A DNA stretch of 64,000 nucleotides from Clostridiales bacterium. Its GTDB lineage: Bacteria > Bacillota > Clostridia > Lachnospirales > Lachnospiraceae. The stretch spans positions 186,001 to 250,000 of the forward strand of contig DUNO01000013.1 of NCBI GenBank assembly GCA_012839295.1. Reading direction: 5' to 3'. The position numbers were made by a program, and so were the translations under genes. Below the pieces are notes generated by a model that was not told the DNA's origin, did no database searches, and saw only the letters and a program-made list of their open reading frames with translations. Shown here piece after piece: positions 8,605 to 17,705 of the stretch. Numbering within the stretch: position 1 is the first letter of the stretch; each line of letters begins with the position of its first letter.

Positions 8605-10299
8605 ATGAAATTTTATTTAGGAAAAAGGGAACCGGCTCACAGGTTTCCCTTTAGGGAAGGAAGTTGTAGAGTGAGGCGTATGGAGGAAGGACTGGCGGAA
8701 GGCCATATCAGGATACTGGATTGCACCCTGCAGGATGGAGGGTATTGCAACCAGTGGAGGTTTGGATTTGAGAACACCAGAAGAATTATCCGGAGCCTGA
8801 TAGATGCAGGAGTTGACATCATTGAATGCGGGATTTTGTCAGACCGGGTTACCTACAGAAGGGATTTTACCATATTTACAGGGATGGAGGAGGCCGCCCA
8901 GGTAATACCGGAGGAGCGCTGCGGAAGAATATTTGCCTGCAGGATAAACTATGGGGAATATGGGTTGGAGAAGCTTCCGGAATATGACGGGACTTCTCTT
9001 GACGCAATCCGCCTGGCCTTCCATAAGGTGGATATGGCGGGGGCACTGAAGCTTTGCAGTGGGATCAAGGCAAAGGGGTACCGGGTATTTGTGGAGCCCA
9101 TGGCTGCCCTGGACTATTCGGATGAGGAGTTTGTGGAGCTGGTACGTATGTCGAACAGGATAGCTCCGGATGCCTTCTATATCGCTGACAGCTTCGGAAA
9201 CATGGGGAGGAAGGATCTGGTCAGGCTGTTTTCTGTGGCAGAGCATAACCTGTCGGTGCGTATTGCCATAGGATACCACGCCTACCATAATATGCAGCTG
9301 GCCTATGCAAATGCGCAGGCGCTGGCAGATTTTAAGTCCAAGCGGGGCATCATCATTGATTCCAGTATTTTCGGCATGGGCAGGGGGGCAGGAAACCTGA
9401 ATACGGAATTACTGGCAGGATATTTAAATGAGAATATGGGGACCCGGTATTTGCCAAAGCCCTTGCTGACCGTGATGGATGAAGTGGTCAGCAGGTATTA
9501 TTCCTCCTGCAGCTGGGGGTATTCGCTTCCTGGTTATTTGTCTGCCACCCATAATTGCCATCCGGAGTATGCCTACTATCTGGAGGATAAGAATACCCTG
9601 ACCCTGGAGGATATGGATGAAATCCTCGGCCTGATGAGGGAGGATAAGCGCCATAATTATGACCAGCAGTATATGGAAGGGCTCTATCTGGCCTATATGA
9701 AGCAGGGGGAAGCCTGTGAGGAGAACTTATCGGAGCTGAAACATTATCTCCGGGGAAAACAGGTATTGATGATTGCCCCGGGAATGAGTGCGGAGAAAGA
9801 AAGGGAAAAGGTGGCTACCGCAGCAGCCCGCAGGGATGTGGTATCCATCAGCGTGAATTTTGATTACCCATATTACAATACGGATTTTATTTTCCTCAGC
9901 AACCTGCGCAGGTACCGTTACTGGAACCCGGGATTAAAGGGGAAAACCATAGTGACCTCCAATATTCCGGCAGAGGGGGTATACCTGAAGGCAAAATATG
10001 GGGAGCTGCTTAATAACATCGAGGGTGTTAAGGATAATGCAGGGATGATGCTGCTAAAATATCTCGTAAGGCTGGACGTCTGTGATATTCTTCTCGCAGG
10101 CTTTGACGGGTACTCCTACGACATCAGCCAGAACTATGCGGTGCAGGAGCTGGCAGTGCATGCAAGAAGGGCTGCATTTGATAAGGTGAATACGGGCATG
10201 AGCAGAGTTTTGTCAGAATATGCAAAGCATATCAGGCTGGAATTTGTCACGGAGCCGAAGCATGTGCAGATTACCCGGATGACCTTCACTGCAACATAA
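8605..10299 (+). CDS. DRE-TIM aldolase-like protein with altered active site, fused to a C-terminal Rossmann-like domain
   Basis: Residues 36-300 look like the HMGL/4-hydroxy-2-oxovalerate aldolase barrel found in some capsule and O-antigen loci. Two key positions differ: the expected catalytic Arg of LDCTLRDGG is Gln43 (LDCTLQDGG), and the metal motif HxH is H225-A-Y227-H228, so the second ligand is Tyr. Residues about 380-564 form a second alpha/beta domain of unknown role (VLMIAPGMSAEKE onward). The ATG abuts the stop of the sugar transferase; ATG 8680 is an alternative start just before the conserved part. It may be a pseudoenzyme or have changed chemistry. Confidence 0.7.
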   Translation: MKFYLGKREPAHRFPFREGSCRVRRMEEGLAEGHIRILDCTLQDGGYCNQWRFGFENTRRIIRSLIDAGVDIIECGILSDRVTYRRDFTIFTGMEEAAQVIPEERCGRIFACRINYGEYGLEKLPEYDGTSLDAIRLAFHKVDMAGALKLCSGIKAKGYRVFVEPMAALDYSDEEFVELVRMSNRIAPDAFYIADSFGNMGRKDLVRLFSVAEHNLSVRIAIGYHAYHNMQLAYANAQALADFKSKRGIIIDSSIFGMGRGAGNLNTELLAGYLNENMGTRYLPKPLLTVMDEVVSRYYSSCSWGYSLPGYLSATHNCHPEYAYYLEDKNTLTLEDMDEILGLMREDKRHNYDQQYMEGLYLAYMKQGEACEENLSELKHYLRGKQVLMIAPGMSAEKEREKVATAAARRDVVSISVNFDYPYYNTDFIFLSNLRRYRYWNPGLKGKTIVTSNIPAEGVYLKAKYGELLNNIEGVKDNAGMMLLKYLVRLDVCDILLAGFDGYSYDISQNYAVQELAVHARRAAFDKVNTGMSRVLSEYAKHIRLEFVTEPKHVQITRMTFTAT

Positions 10300-10399
10300 A
10301 TATACTTTTGCCGCAATAGAAATATACTTTTACTGCAACATAAATATACTTTTCACTGCAACGTAAATACACTCTTCGCTACACCATAAATATGCTGAG
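10289..10399 (+). repeat. five degenerate approximately 23-bp tandem repeats
   Basis: Units close to CTGCAACATAAATATACTTT begin at about 10289, 10311, 10333, 10356 and 10379. The first unit contains the TAA stop of the aldolase-like gene, so the array starts exactly at the end of that coding region. Confidence 0.85.
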
Positions 10400-10465
10400 G
10401 ATAAGGCAGGATTGGAAAGGTAAGCTTTAAGGAAAATACAAAGGGAAAGAGGCGGGATCATTAAT

Positions 10466-11545
10466 ATGAAGCAGTTTATAAAGCATTTATTGGCATCATT
10501 GGAGAGCGGATACCGTTACATTCATATTTACAGACATGAAAAGGCCGCCCTGGTTGCGAAAAAGCACCTGTGGAAGGAGATCCAGCTGACGGCGGAGCAG
10601 CAGAAGGAAATCCGGGGGATTTATGGGAACAGGGTCAGCAACAAATGGCACCGCCTCTATCAGGCCTATACCGGAAGGTATAATAAGGATTATTTCCCTG
10701 AGATATTATTTTCCGCGAAGCTGGAGCCGGTTCTCTGCCCCCGTGACATTTGCACGGTGCTCCAGGATAAAAGCCTGGTAGAAATCCTGTATGCTTCCGT
10801 TCCCGGACTTAAGTTTCCTAAGACAATCGTGCTGAATTGCTCCGGGATCTATTACGATGGGAACCGGAACATCATTAACCGGGATCTGGCCATTGGCTAT
10901 GTGGAGTATTGGAGCCGGAATGCCGACTTTATTATAAAGCCGACCATCAATGCCGGTTCCGGAAAGAAGCTTCCGGAAGCGAGGAAGGAGTCAGGCCTTG
11001 GCAAGGACCAGATCGGGGAATTGTTTGACCGTTACGGAGAAAATTATATTATCCAGGAATGTATCACAAATTGCGGGGAGCTGAACAGCATCTATGATAA
11101 AGCCTTACATACCTTCCAGGTCATGACCTATATCCTGGGGGATAAGCTGTACCATACCCCGCCGGTGCTAAGGCTGGGACGCTCCGGGAGCGGGACGGAG
11201 CAGGAGCTTTATATTGGGGTTGGCAATGACGGACGGCTGAGAAGGGAAGCTTACAGCTATGAGGGGGAGCGCTATATCGTCCACCCGGACAGCGGGGCAG
11301 TATTTGAAAATGTTGAAATCCCAGGTGTCCAAAAAATCATAGAATGTGCCTTTTTCTGCCATAAGAAAACGCCCCATACGAAATTTATTACCTGGGACTT
11401 TGCAGTAGATAAGAATAATAATCCGGTCCTGATTGAGGTCAATATGCTCGGACATTCCTCCTGGTTTCTCCAGTTAGTGTATGGGGAAGGGATATTTGGG
11501 GAGCATACGAAGCAGATGCTGGAGCTGATCGGGATGGGGCAGTAG
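10466..11545 (+). CDS. sugar-transfer-associated ATP-grasp protein
   Basis: A 359-residue ATP-grasp enzyme of the type linked to sugar-transfer loci (ATPgrasp_ST). Visible blocks are ADFIIKPTINAGSGKKL (nucleotide-binding loop and lysine), ENYIIQECITNC (hinge), FITWDFAVDKNNNPVLIEVN (metal-binding Asp/Glu/Asn) and HSSWFLQLVYGEGIFGEHT. Such proteins ligate a carboxylate to an amine or hydroxyl; the substrate is unknown and may be a modified sugar or its acyl substituent. It is the last gene of the polysaccharide locus and is followed by a terminator. Confidence 0.8.
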   Translation: MKQFIKHLLASLESGYRYIHIYRHEKAALVAKKHLWKEIQLTAEQQKEIRGIYGNRVSNKWHRLYQAYTGRYNKDYFPEILFSAKLEPVLCPRDICTVLQDKSLVEILYASVPGLKFPKTIVLNCSGIYYDGNRNIINRDLAIGYVEYWSRNADFIIKPTINAGSGKKLPEARKESGLGKDQIGELFDRYGENYIIQECITNCGELNSIYDKALHTFQVMTYILGDKLYHTPPVLRLGRSGSGTEQELYIGVGNDGRLRREAYSYEGERYIVHPDSGAVFENVEIPGVQKIIECAFFCHKKTPHTKFITWDFAVDKNNNPVLIEVNMLGHSSWFLQLVYGEGIFGEHTKQMLELIGMGQ

Positions 11546-11570
11546 GGGCAGGCAGGCTGCGGATCAGGCC

Positions 11571-11629
11571 AGGATCGGAAAAGGATCAGAAAAAGGAACA
11601 GAATAAGGATCGGAATAAGAATCAGGATA
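11571..11629 (+). repeat. five degenerate 12-bp tandem repeats
   Basis: Units near AGGATCRGAATA repeat five times between the ATP-grasp stop and the terminator. No reading frame with a ribosome site covers them. Confidence 0.7.
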
Positions 11630-11650
11630 ACGCATAGCGCTAATGAAACA

Positions 11651-11701
11651 GCCCCCGGGCAGGCAGTAAAAGGAATAAACTTTTGCTGTCTGCCCGGGGG
11701 C
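11651..11701. terminator. bidirectional terminator hairpin
   Basis: GCCCCCGGGCAGGCAG pairs with CTGTCTGCCCGGGGGC, with an inner AAAAG/CTTTT stem. It separates the convergent ATP-grasp gene (+) and ABC permease gene (-). T runs on both sides are weak, but the stem is very stable. Confidence 0.7.
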
Positions 11702-11712
11702 TTATTGAAATC

Positions 11713-12885
11713 CTATTCACTCCTTAAGGCGTCAATGGGATTTAATTTTGCTGCCTTGCTGGCTGGTGCATATCCAAAGCCGATCCCAATGGCCGCCGAT
11801 ACACCAAAGGCCAATAGGATCGATCCCATGGTGGGAGCCGCTTCTATCTTAAATAAGGTGCCTAATGCCGTGGTTGCTGCACTTCCTATTACGATTCCGA
11901 TGAAGCCTCCCAGCATGCTGATGGTGGCTGCTTCAATAACAAACTGCCACATGATGTCCCTGCGCTTTGCACCTAAGGATTTGCGGATACCGATTTCCTT
12001 TGTCCTCTCCACAACGGACACCAGCATGATGTTCATGATGCCGATACCGGCAACCAGCAGGGAAATTCCTGCAATACCTCCCAGAATGGAGGACATCATG
12101 GCGGTGATCTGGTTAATGACGTCAAGCAGCTCTGCCATGTTCATGATGCTGTACAGGTCAACATCCTTTAAAATCCCATACAGGTAATCATCCAACGCGG
12201 CCTCTGCACCGTCCACATGCTCCGTGCCCGCAGCCACAAAGGTATAGCTGGAAATCTTGGAGTTACCTGCCAGGCGGCAGGCAACGGAATAGGGGATGTA
12301 GATGCAGTCATCCGAGGAGCCCTGTACCGTATCCGCCTGTTCCTCCAGAACCCCCACAATGGTGAAGACCTGCCCGTTAATCCGGATGGTATCCCCCGGA
12401 TTGATCTTTCCGTCATATAATTTATCGACAATATAGGTTCCCAGGACGCATGCATTATACCGGTTCTTGATATCTGCATAGGAGATAAAGCGTCCCCAGG
12501 CCAGATCGATGCTTTTCAGCTCCAGATAATCCTCACCGACACCGGTTACGGAGGTGGAAACCGAGGAGTTTTTATTCTTTACGGTATAGCTGGCTGCCAC
12601 GGATGGTGTGACTCCTTGGAAAACCTTCTTGTTCTCTCTGGTAAAACGATAGACGTCCTCCACGTCCACGACCCGGGTATCCGTATTGCGGATATTGACA
12701 ATTAAGCTATTGGTGCCTAATTCTGAGAAGGTACCAACCAAATAATTTGTCACGCCCTGCATTAAACCCAGCAGGGTAATTACGGAGCCAACGCCGATAA
12801 TCATGCCCAGCATGGTAAGGAAGGAGCGCATCTTGCTTCCCAGGATACACTGCCATGCCAGCTTAAATGCCTGACCTAATCTCAT
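11713..12885 (-). CDS. MacB/FtsX-type ABC transporter permease
   Basis: A 390-residue permease with the MacB layout: one membrane helix near residues 22-43 (GMIIGVGSVITLLGLM), a large extracytoplasmic MacB_PCD domain, then three helices near 275-380 with the conserved EIGIRKSLGAKRRDI cytoplasmic loop. In the YknXYZ group such permeases work by mechanotransmission with an ATPase and a membrane-fusion protein, exporting peptides or giving resistance to them. Its start overlaps the ATPase stop by four bases (ATGA). Confidence 0.9.
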   Translation of the reverse strand: MRLGQAFKLAWQCILGSKMRSFLTMLGMIIGVGSVITLLGLMQGVTNYLVGTFSELGTNSLIVNIRNTDTRVVDVEDVYRFTRENKKVFQGVTPSVAASYTVKNKNSSVSTSVTGVGEDYLELKSIDLAWGRFISYADIKNRYNACVLGTYIVDKLYDGKINPGDTIRINGQVFTIVGVLEEQADTVQGSSDDCIYIPYSVACRLAGNSKISSYTFVAAGTEHVDGAEAALDDYLYGILKDVDLYSIMNMAELLDVINQITAMMSSILGGIAGISLLVAGIGIMNIMLVSVVERTKEIGIRKSLGAKRRDIMWQFVIEAATISMLGGFIGIVIGSAATTALGTLFKIEAAPTMGSILLAFGVSAAIGIGFGYAPASKAAKLNPIDALRSE

Positions 12886-13625
12886 CCTGCCACCTGCTTC
12901 CTGTATTCCCCGACATCTCCGTCAAAGGTTATTTTGCCGTCCTGGATGCTTATGATCCGGTTTGCCCTTTCCGCAACCGAGCGGTCATGGGTAATCAATA
13001 CGATGGTATTGCCCTCCTCGTTCAGCTGCTTTAGGAAGGAGAGGAGCTCCTCGCTGGTTCTGGAATCCAGGGCACCTGTCGGCTCGTCTGCCAGGATCAG
13101 GGAGGGATTTGTAACCAAAGCCCGGGCAACGGCACCTCTTTGCTGCTGTCCTCCGGACAGCTGGTTTGGGAAGTTCCTGTATTTGTCCTCGATACCTACC
13201 TTTTTAAGGGCTTCCATGGCTTTTTCACGCCGTGCCTCCGCCCCCATGCCGGAATAGAGCAGGGGCAGGGAGACATTATTAATCAGCCTTTCCTTCGGGA
13301 GCAGGTTATACTGCTGGAAGATGAAGCCTATCATTTTATTCCGGATGGTTGCAAGCTCGTTGTCATTCATTTTGCTGACATCCTTGCCCTTTAGGATGTA
13401 CTGCCCGGAGCTTGGGACATCCAAGGCTCCTATAATGTTCATAATCGTGGATTTACCGCTGCCGGATTTGCCTATGATGGCTACGAATTCACCTTCATTG
13501 ATCGTCAGGCTGATGCCGTTGTTGGCATAGACCTCGGAGGTGCCCATATAATAAACCTTATGTATATCAATCAGCTGGATCAGGGGGCCGCGGCAGGCTT
13601 CTTCCGCTTGGTTTTTCTTCTTCAT
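12882..13625 (-). CDS. ABC transporter ATPase, LolD/MacB/YknY-like
   Basis: A 247-residue nucleotide-binding subunit with Walker A GKSGSGKST, signature LSGGQQQR, Walker B LILADEPTGALD and the switch His in VLITHD. Together with the FIFQQYNLLP Q-loop it belongs to the lipoprotein/macrolide exporter branch. It powers the permease encoded next to it and follows the fusion-protein gene after 17 bases. An AGGAGG site precedes the ATG. Confidence 0.95.
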   Translation of the reverse strand: MKKKNQAEEACRGPLIQLIDIHKVYYMGTSEVYANNGISLTINEGEFVAIIGKSGSGKSTIMNIIGALDVPSSGQYILKGKDVSKMNDNELATIRNKMIGFIFQQYNLLPKERLINNVSLPLLYSGMGAEARREKAMEALKKVGIEDKYRNFPNQLSGGQQQRGAVARALVTNPSLILADEPTGALDSRTSEELLSFLKQLNEEGNTIVLITHDRSVAERANRIISIQDGKITFDGDVGEYRKQVAG

Positions 13626-13642
13626 AATCTGTTCCTCCTAGT

Positions 13643-15418
13643 CTACCGGGAAGTTGCCCCGGCTGGTCCGCCGGGCTGGCCCGGTTCTTCTCCGGACATT
13701 TCCCCGCCCTGGCCTTCCACGCCGAAGATCATACGCTCCAGGCCTGAGAGACCCTCCGGTCTTTTCACGTAAACTATGTCACCCTCGGATAAGCCGCTGC
13801 GGATCTCAATATAGCTGCCATCGGAAATCCCGGTGGTGACCTCAACTGCCCTGTATCCGGCAGGGACATCCCCCACTGCCTCGGTTACCGAAGCATCCGC
13901 CACATAGACCATATCCCCCCGCTGCAGTGCATCGCTGGGGATTGCCAGTACGCCCTCCGCTTTTTCCACCACGATTTCCCCAGTCACATTCATGCCGGGA
14001 AGCAGCTGGCCTGCAGCATCAATGCGGACCGTTACCGGGTATTGGGTGACGCCCTGGCTGGAGCTGCTCTCCAGGCTTATGTTGGTGATGATGCCACTGA
14101 TCAGGGCTCCCTCCAGCGCGTCGGCGGTTACCTTTACCGTCTGGCCTTCCTTCACCTTCAGGACATCCAGCTCATCCACGTTCATATCAAAGGTCACGGC
14201 GGATAAATCATAGATGGTACAAAGGGAGGAGGTACCGATGGCTCCTGCATTAACCGTATCACCCTTTAAGGCGTTTTTGGCGATGACTTTGCCGGTAATA
14301 GGGGAGGTGATGCTGTAGTCCGTTCTGTTATCAATAATATCCTGGAGGGAGGACTGGGCATCCTCAATGGCCTCCTGCCTGCTTTCCAGGGCATCCTTTG
14401 CATTATCAATGGCGTCCTGGGCCAGGTCTAGTGCATCCTGGTAGGATTTTAGTTTATCATCCACCGTATCCTGGCTGATGGAGAGAACAATATCGTCTTC
14501 TTTTACTGCTTCATTTTCTTCAATATTTAGATAGGCGATTTTTCCCGTAAGGTCGGAGGTAATGGTGGTATTGGTCTTAGGAGTGAAGGTGCCGGAATCC
14601 ATGCTATAATAATAGCCTTCGATGCTTGCGCTAGCCGTAGTGGCATCCGTGATACCGCCCGGGTTCTCCACCTCGATGGTAACATCCTTTACTACCCGGT
14701 TGCCGGTTAAGGCTTTTTGGGTATTGCTGACCTTTGTCACCTTTCCCTTCAGGGTTTCAAAGGTGTCATCCAGGGAAATTACGGCTGTCCTGCCTACAAG
14801 CTCGGGGCTTGCTTCAGAGGCGTTGAAGGGTACCGTCAGCAGCATCCGGCTGTTGTCATACACATCGGCAACCTGGCTTCCGGCCTGGATGGTGTCACCT
14901 TCCTTCACATAGACCTTTGTTACGATACCGGTGGCTGTGGAAAGCACATTGATGTTGCTGTATTCAGATACGGCTTTCTTATAATCCTCCTGTGCGTCAT
15001 CATAATCTCCCAGGGCTTCCTGGTATTTCTTTTCCGCCTTCGTATATTCTTTTTTCGCCCTGCGGAGGGTGGTTTCAGCCGAACTGATATTGGAATCCAG
15101 GTTATCCGTTGCAATCTGGTATAATACCTGGCCTTCCTGGACGATATCACCCTCCTCAAAATCAGCAGCAATGATTTCACCGGATACCAGAGTGGTTACA
15201 TTATAGCTGGCGAGGGGTTTGATTGTACCGGAAGAGGATAATACAGTTTCAATGTCTCTGGTTTTTGCCTCCTCCGTGGTGGCCGCCGATGTAGCCTTTA
15301 AATTAGCTGCCATCTGGGTAGCTGCCATATTCCGAAAGACAAGTATGATAATAGCCAGTACGGCAAGTATGATTCCTATCCGCAGGGCTCTTTTTAAAAA
15401 TTTGGGTTTACGCTTCAT
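13643..15418 (-). CDS. HlyD/YknX-type membrane-fusion protein of an ABC exporter
   Basis: A 591-residue adaptor with an N-terminal membrane helix (about residues 11-28), a first lipoyl-like half (LVSGEIIAADFEEGDIVQEG), a long coiled-coil hairpin rich in Ala/Glu/Lys/Asp between about residues 105-150 and again 310-360, a second lipoyl-like half (SPITGKVIAKNALKGD), beta-barrel and membrane-proximal domains and a Gly/Pro-rich tail. Two lipoyl/coiled-coil modules make it longer than the usual approximately 400 residues. In a Gram-positive cell it would span the cell wall from the membrane. It leads the three ABC genes. Confidence 0.85.
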   Translation of the reverse strand: MKRKPKFLKRALRIGIILAVLAIIILVFRNMAATQMAANLKATSAATTEEAKTRDIETVLSSSGTIKPLASYNVTTLVSGEIIAADFEEGDIVQEGQVLYQIATDNLDSNISSAETTLRRAKKEYTKAEKKYQEALGDYDDAQEDYKKAVSEYSNINVLSTATGIVTKVYVKEGDTIQAGSQVADVYDNSRMLLTVPFNASEASPELVGRTAVISLDDTFETLKGKVTKVSNTQKALTGNRVVKDVTIEVENPGGITDATTASASIEGYYYSMDSGTFTPKTNTTITSDLTGKIAYLNIEENEAVKEDDIVLSISQDTVDDKLKSYQDALDLAQDAIDNAKDALESRQEAIEDAQSSLQDIIDNRTDYSITSPITGKVIAKNALKGDTVNAGAIGTSSLCTIYDLSAVTFDMNVDELDVLKVKEGQTVKVTADALEGALISGIITNISLESSSSQGVTQYPVTVRIDAAGQLLPGMNVTGEIVVEKAEGVLAIPSDALQRGDMVYVADASVTEAVGDVPAGYRAVEVTTGISDGSYIEIRSGLSEGDIVYVKRPEGLSGLERMIFGVEGQGGEMSGEEPGQPGGPAGATSR

Positions 15419-15511
15419 TGTTACCTCCTACCAGGTTATGATATTTTGTAGAAATATTTCAATAATATCCGTACGATTGCTGTAGTGTCCTATGCTTTGC
15501 CGGAGTACCTG

Positions 15512-17374
15512 TTATTTAGGTGCCGCAATGATAATACGGATTCTTCCGCCGGTGAAGGTAGGCTTGTCATAATAAGCCATTACAGTGTATTTTGTCAGGT
15601 TGCTGACCTTATCCAGGGTTGTGAGGACATATTTCTTATCCAGATACAGGTATACATCATATTTATTTGCCAAGGTATATTTTTCATTGTTGGCCTGGAC
15701 AGTGGTAACCCCGATGGAAGAGACTTTGACACCTGTGAGTGCATAGCTGGAGGTTAGGATTCCATCCTCCAGGACAAAGCCGCTGGGACCCTCATCCAGA
15801 TTCAGGGAAGCGGAGGAATCGACAACCAGGGCCTGGGAGGTTCCATCGATAATATAGTTATAGGTTGTGGAGTTCCCATAGGACATTCCGGTAAAGATAC
15901 CGTAGGAATCCAGGTCACCGGTGGCACCCTTTAATATTAATTCGGAAATCTGCCTGCTGTCATTGAAGGCATAGTATAGGATGGAGGAGGAGCCGATGGA
16001 GGCATTGGCCAGCCGCTCCGGTATTACGCTGGTATAGCGGTTCTTTTTCAGATCCAGGATCTTAACATCGGAGGCCAGGGCTGTATTACCCAGGTAGAGC
16101 CCGTCGCTGCTGAAGGTATAGGATGAGAAGACTGGATCCGGTGCCGTATAGCTGCTTACGCTTGCGGTGCCGTCCACAAATTTCACCTGTACCAGGCTGC
16201 CCTCACCCAGCAGTACCTGGGAGGAATCATAGTCCTGGGTATATTCATTTCCGGCAGCGTCCACAAAGGTTACGTAATCGCTAACCCGATAATTGTCTTT
16301 TTCATCCTCTACAATATGGGTTCCGGTACTGAGGACATAGCCGGTCATGGTCACATTGTATTCATCAATGTCAAGCACTCCAACCACCGTCTTGTCCTTA
16401 CCCAATAACAGGGTAACGACCCGCCCTTCCTTTAAGTCACCCATTGCGGAGAACCTGAGGGCAACATCCGTATCCGCAAAGCTGTATTCGGTTCCGCCAA
16501 TGGTTACGGAGGAGGGGGCGGTATAATTGGGATTAATGGAGCCTATGGTGCCGGTTATCTTGCTGTCATAGATCCAGATAGTTTTAAAGCTCTTCGAATA
16601 ATAGAGCACGTCATAGGCATCAATGTCAGTGTATTTGCAGGCCACACCGTTTTTATAAAGCTGTGCCATGGATACGGAGAAGGGTATTTCAGAGTACCAT
16701 CCGCCCTTGGCGATAACCGGACCCTCTACTCCCGTATTAATTAAGGAAAGGTAATCAATATTTCCCTTGGAATCCAGGGTATAGCCCAGGACGGAGGCAT
16801 ATTTGGTGCCTGCCTTGTTCGTTGTATTTAGGGTATTATAGAATAGGTTGACGCAATCATTTACGGTCAGAAGGTCAGTAGCTCCCTTGTCGATATTCTT
16901 ATCCAGACCCTTTGATTTGTACAGCTTCATTATCGCGTTGACCTTGCTGCCCGCAAAATCACTGTTGCTGTAGCCCAGCAGGGCCAGCACCCCATAGACG
17001 GCCTCCTGGAGGTTGATGCCCTGGGTTGGACGGAAGGTACCGTTTAAATAGCCAGACATCCAGCCCTTTGTAACTGCGGTCTGGATATAACCGGAGGCCC
17101 AGTGGGTTTTCCTCACATCCTTGAATAAGGAAACATTGCTTTCGCCGGCAATATCGTTCTTAACCGTGGATAGGTTGACCAGCATCTGGGAAAACTTTGA
17201 CCTCGTTACAATACTGGTGCCCGGAGCGTTGAAATCCCTGTCGGTTTCCATGATACCGAGGGCGTTTATTACTTCAGCTGCCCGGTCCGCTGCGGATATC
17301 CGGGTTGCTGCGGGAGCCAGCACAGTTGCGGCTAACAGTACTGCGCATAACATAAATGCTATTCTTTTTCGCAT
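15512..17374 (-). CDS. secreted S-layer-homology (SLH) domain protein
   Basis: A 620-residue exported protein with a classic signal peptide (MRKRIAFMLC, hydrophobic to about residue 22, Ala-rich cleavage region near 28). Residues about 84-130 contain an SLH module (FKDVRKTHWASGYIQTA, GYLNGTFRPTQGINLQEAV), and flanking segments look like degenerate SLH repeats, so it can bind secondary wall polymer. The remaining 450 residues are a repetitive beta-rich region without a recognised catalytic motif. It lies 93 bases upstream of the ABC exporter genes on the same strand with no clear terminator between, so it may be co-transcribed with them. Confidence 0.85.
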   Translation of the reverse strand: MRKRIAFMLCAVLLAATVLAPAATRISAADRAAEVINALGIMETDRDFNAPGTSIVTRSKFSQMLVNLSTVKNDIAGESNVSLFKDVRKTHWASGYIQTAVTKGWMSGYLNGTFRPTQGINLQEAVYGVLALLGYSNSDFAGSKVNAIMKLYKSKGLDKNIDKGATDLLTVNDCVNLFYNTLNTTNKAGTKYASVLGYTLDSKGNIDYLSLINTGVEGPVIAKGGWYSEIPFSVSMAQLYKNGVACKYTDIDAYDVLYYSKSFKTIWIYDSKITGTIGSINPNYTAPSSVTIGGTEYSFADTDVALRFSAMGDLKEGRVVTLLLGKDKTVVGVLDIDEYNVTMTGYVLSTGTHIVEDEKDNYRVSDYVTFVDAAGNEYTQDYDSSQVLLGEGSLVQVKFVDGTASVSSYTAPDPVFSSYTFSSDGLYLGNTALASDVKILDLKKNRYTSVIPERLANASIGSSSILYYAFNDSRQISELILKGATGDLDSYGIFTGMSYGNSTTYNYIIDGTSQALVVDSSASLNLDEGPSGFVLEDGILTSSYALTGVKVSSIGVTTVQANNEKYTLANKYDVYLYLDKKYVLTTLDKVSNLTKYTVMAYYDKPTFTGGRIRIIIAAPK

Positions 17375-17423
17375 CTTTTCTTCTCCTTTTTGGGTTTCAC
17401 AATTGTCGATTTATTTGTACTAC

Positions 17424-17443
17424 TGTATTAAGTTATTAATACA
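17424..17443 (-). promoter_or_regulatory. operator-like palindrome at the SLH gene start site
   Basis: TGTATTAA-GTTA-TTAATACA is a perfect inverted repeat with 8-bp arms. It lies directly downstream of the -10 box of the SLH promoter, where a bound repressor would block initiation. No cognate regulator is evident nearby. Confidence 0.5.
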
Positions 17444-17472
17444 ATGATACAAATGTGGCAAAGAAATGTCAA
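17444..17472 (-). promoter_or_regulatory. sigma-A promoter of the SLH/ABC genes
   Basis: On the minus strand TTGACA (17472-17467), a 17-base spacer and TATCAT (17449-17444). The gap 17375-17705 otherwise holds the ridA promoter and AT-rich sequence without genes. Confidence 0.75.
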
Positions 17473-17644
17473 TAGTTCTTTTAAAGAAGTTTCCTTTTAA
17501 CCGGATATTACAATTCAATGCCTGGTTTTTATGTATTATTGTAAAGTATTTTTATCAACTATAAATTAATTAAGTATAAAATGAAAGTTAATTCTTGATT
17601 AAAATTGGAAGAAGTCCAAAGAAGTTTAAAAAAATAAAAACGTC

Positions 17645-17673
17645 TTGATTAATTCATCCATAATTACTATAAT
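17645..17673 (+). promoter_or_regulatory. sigma-A promoter of ridA
   Basis: TTGATT, a 17-base spacer and a perfect TATAAT (17668-17673), 33 bases before the ridA ATG, which has a GGAGG site at 17692. Confidence 0.85.
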
Positions 17674-17705
17674 GAAAATCAAAAAAAGACCGGAGGTAAA
17701 ATAAT

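Noticed and set aside
10289-10399. Possible CRISPR array
   Set aside because: Units are directly adjacent and degenerate with no unique spacers.
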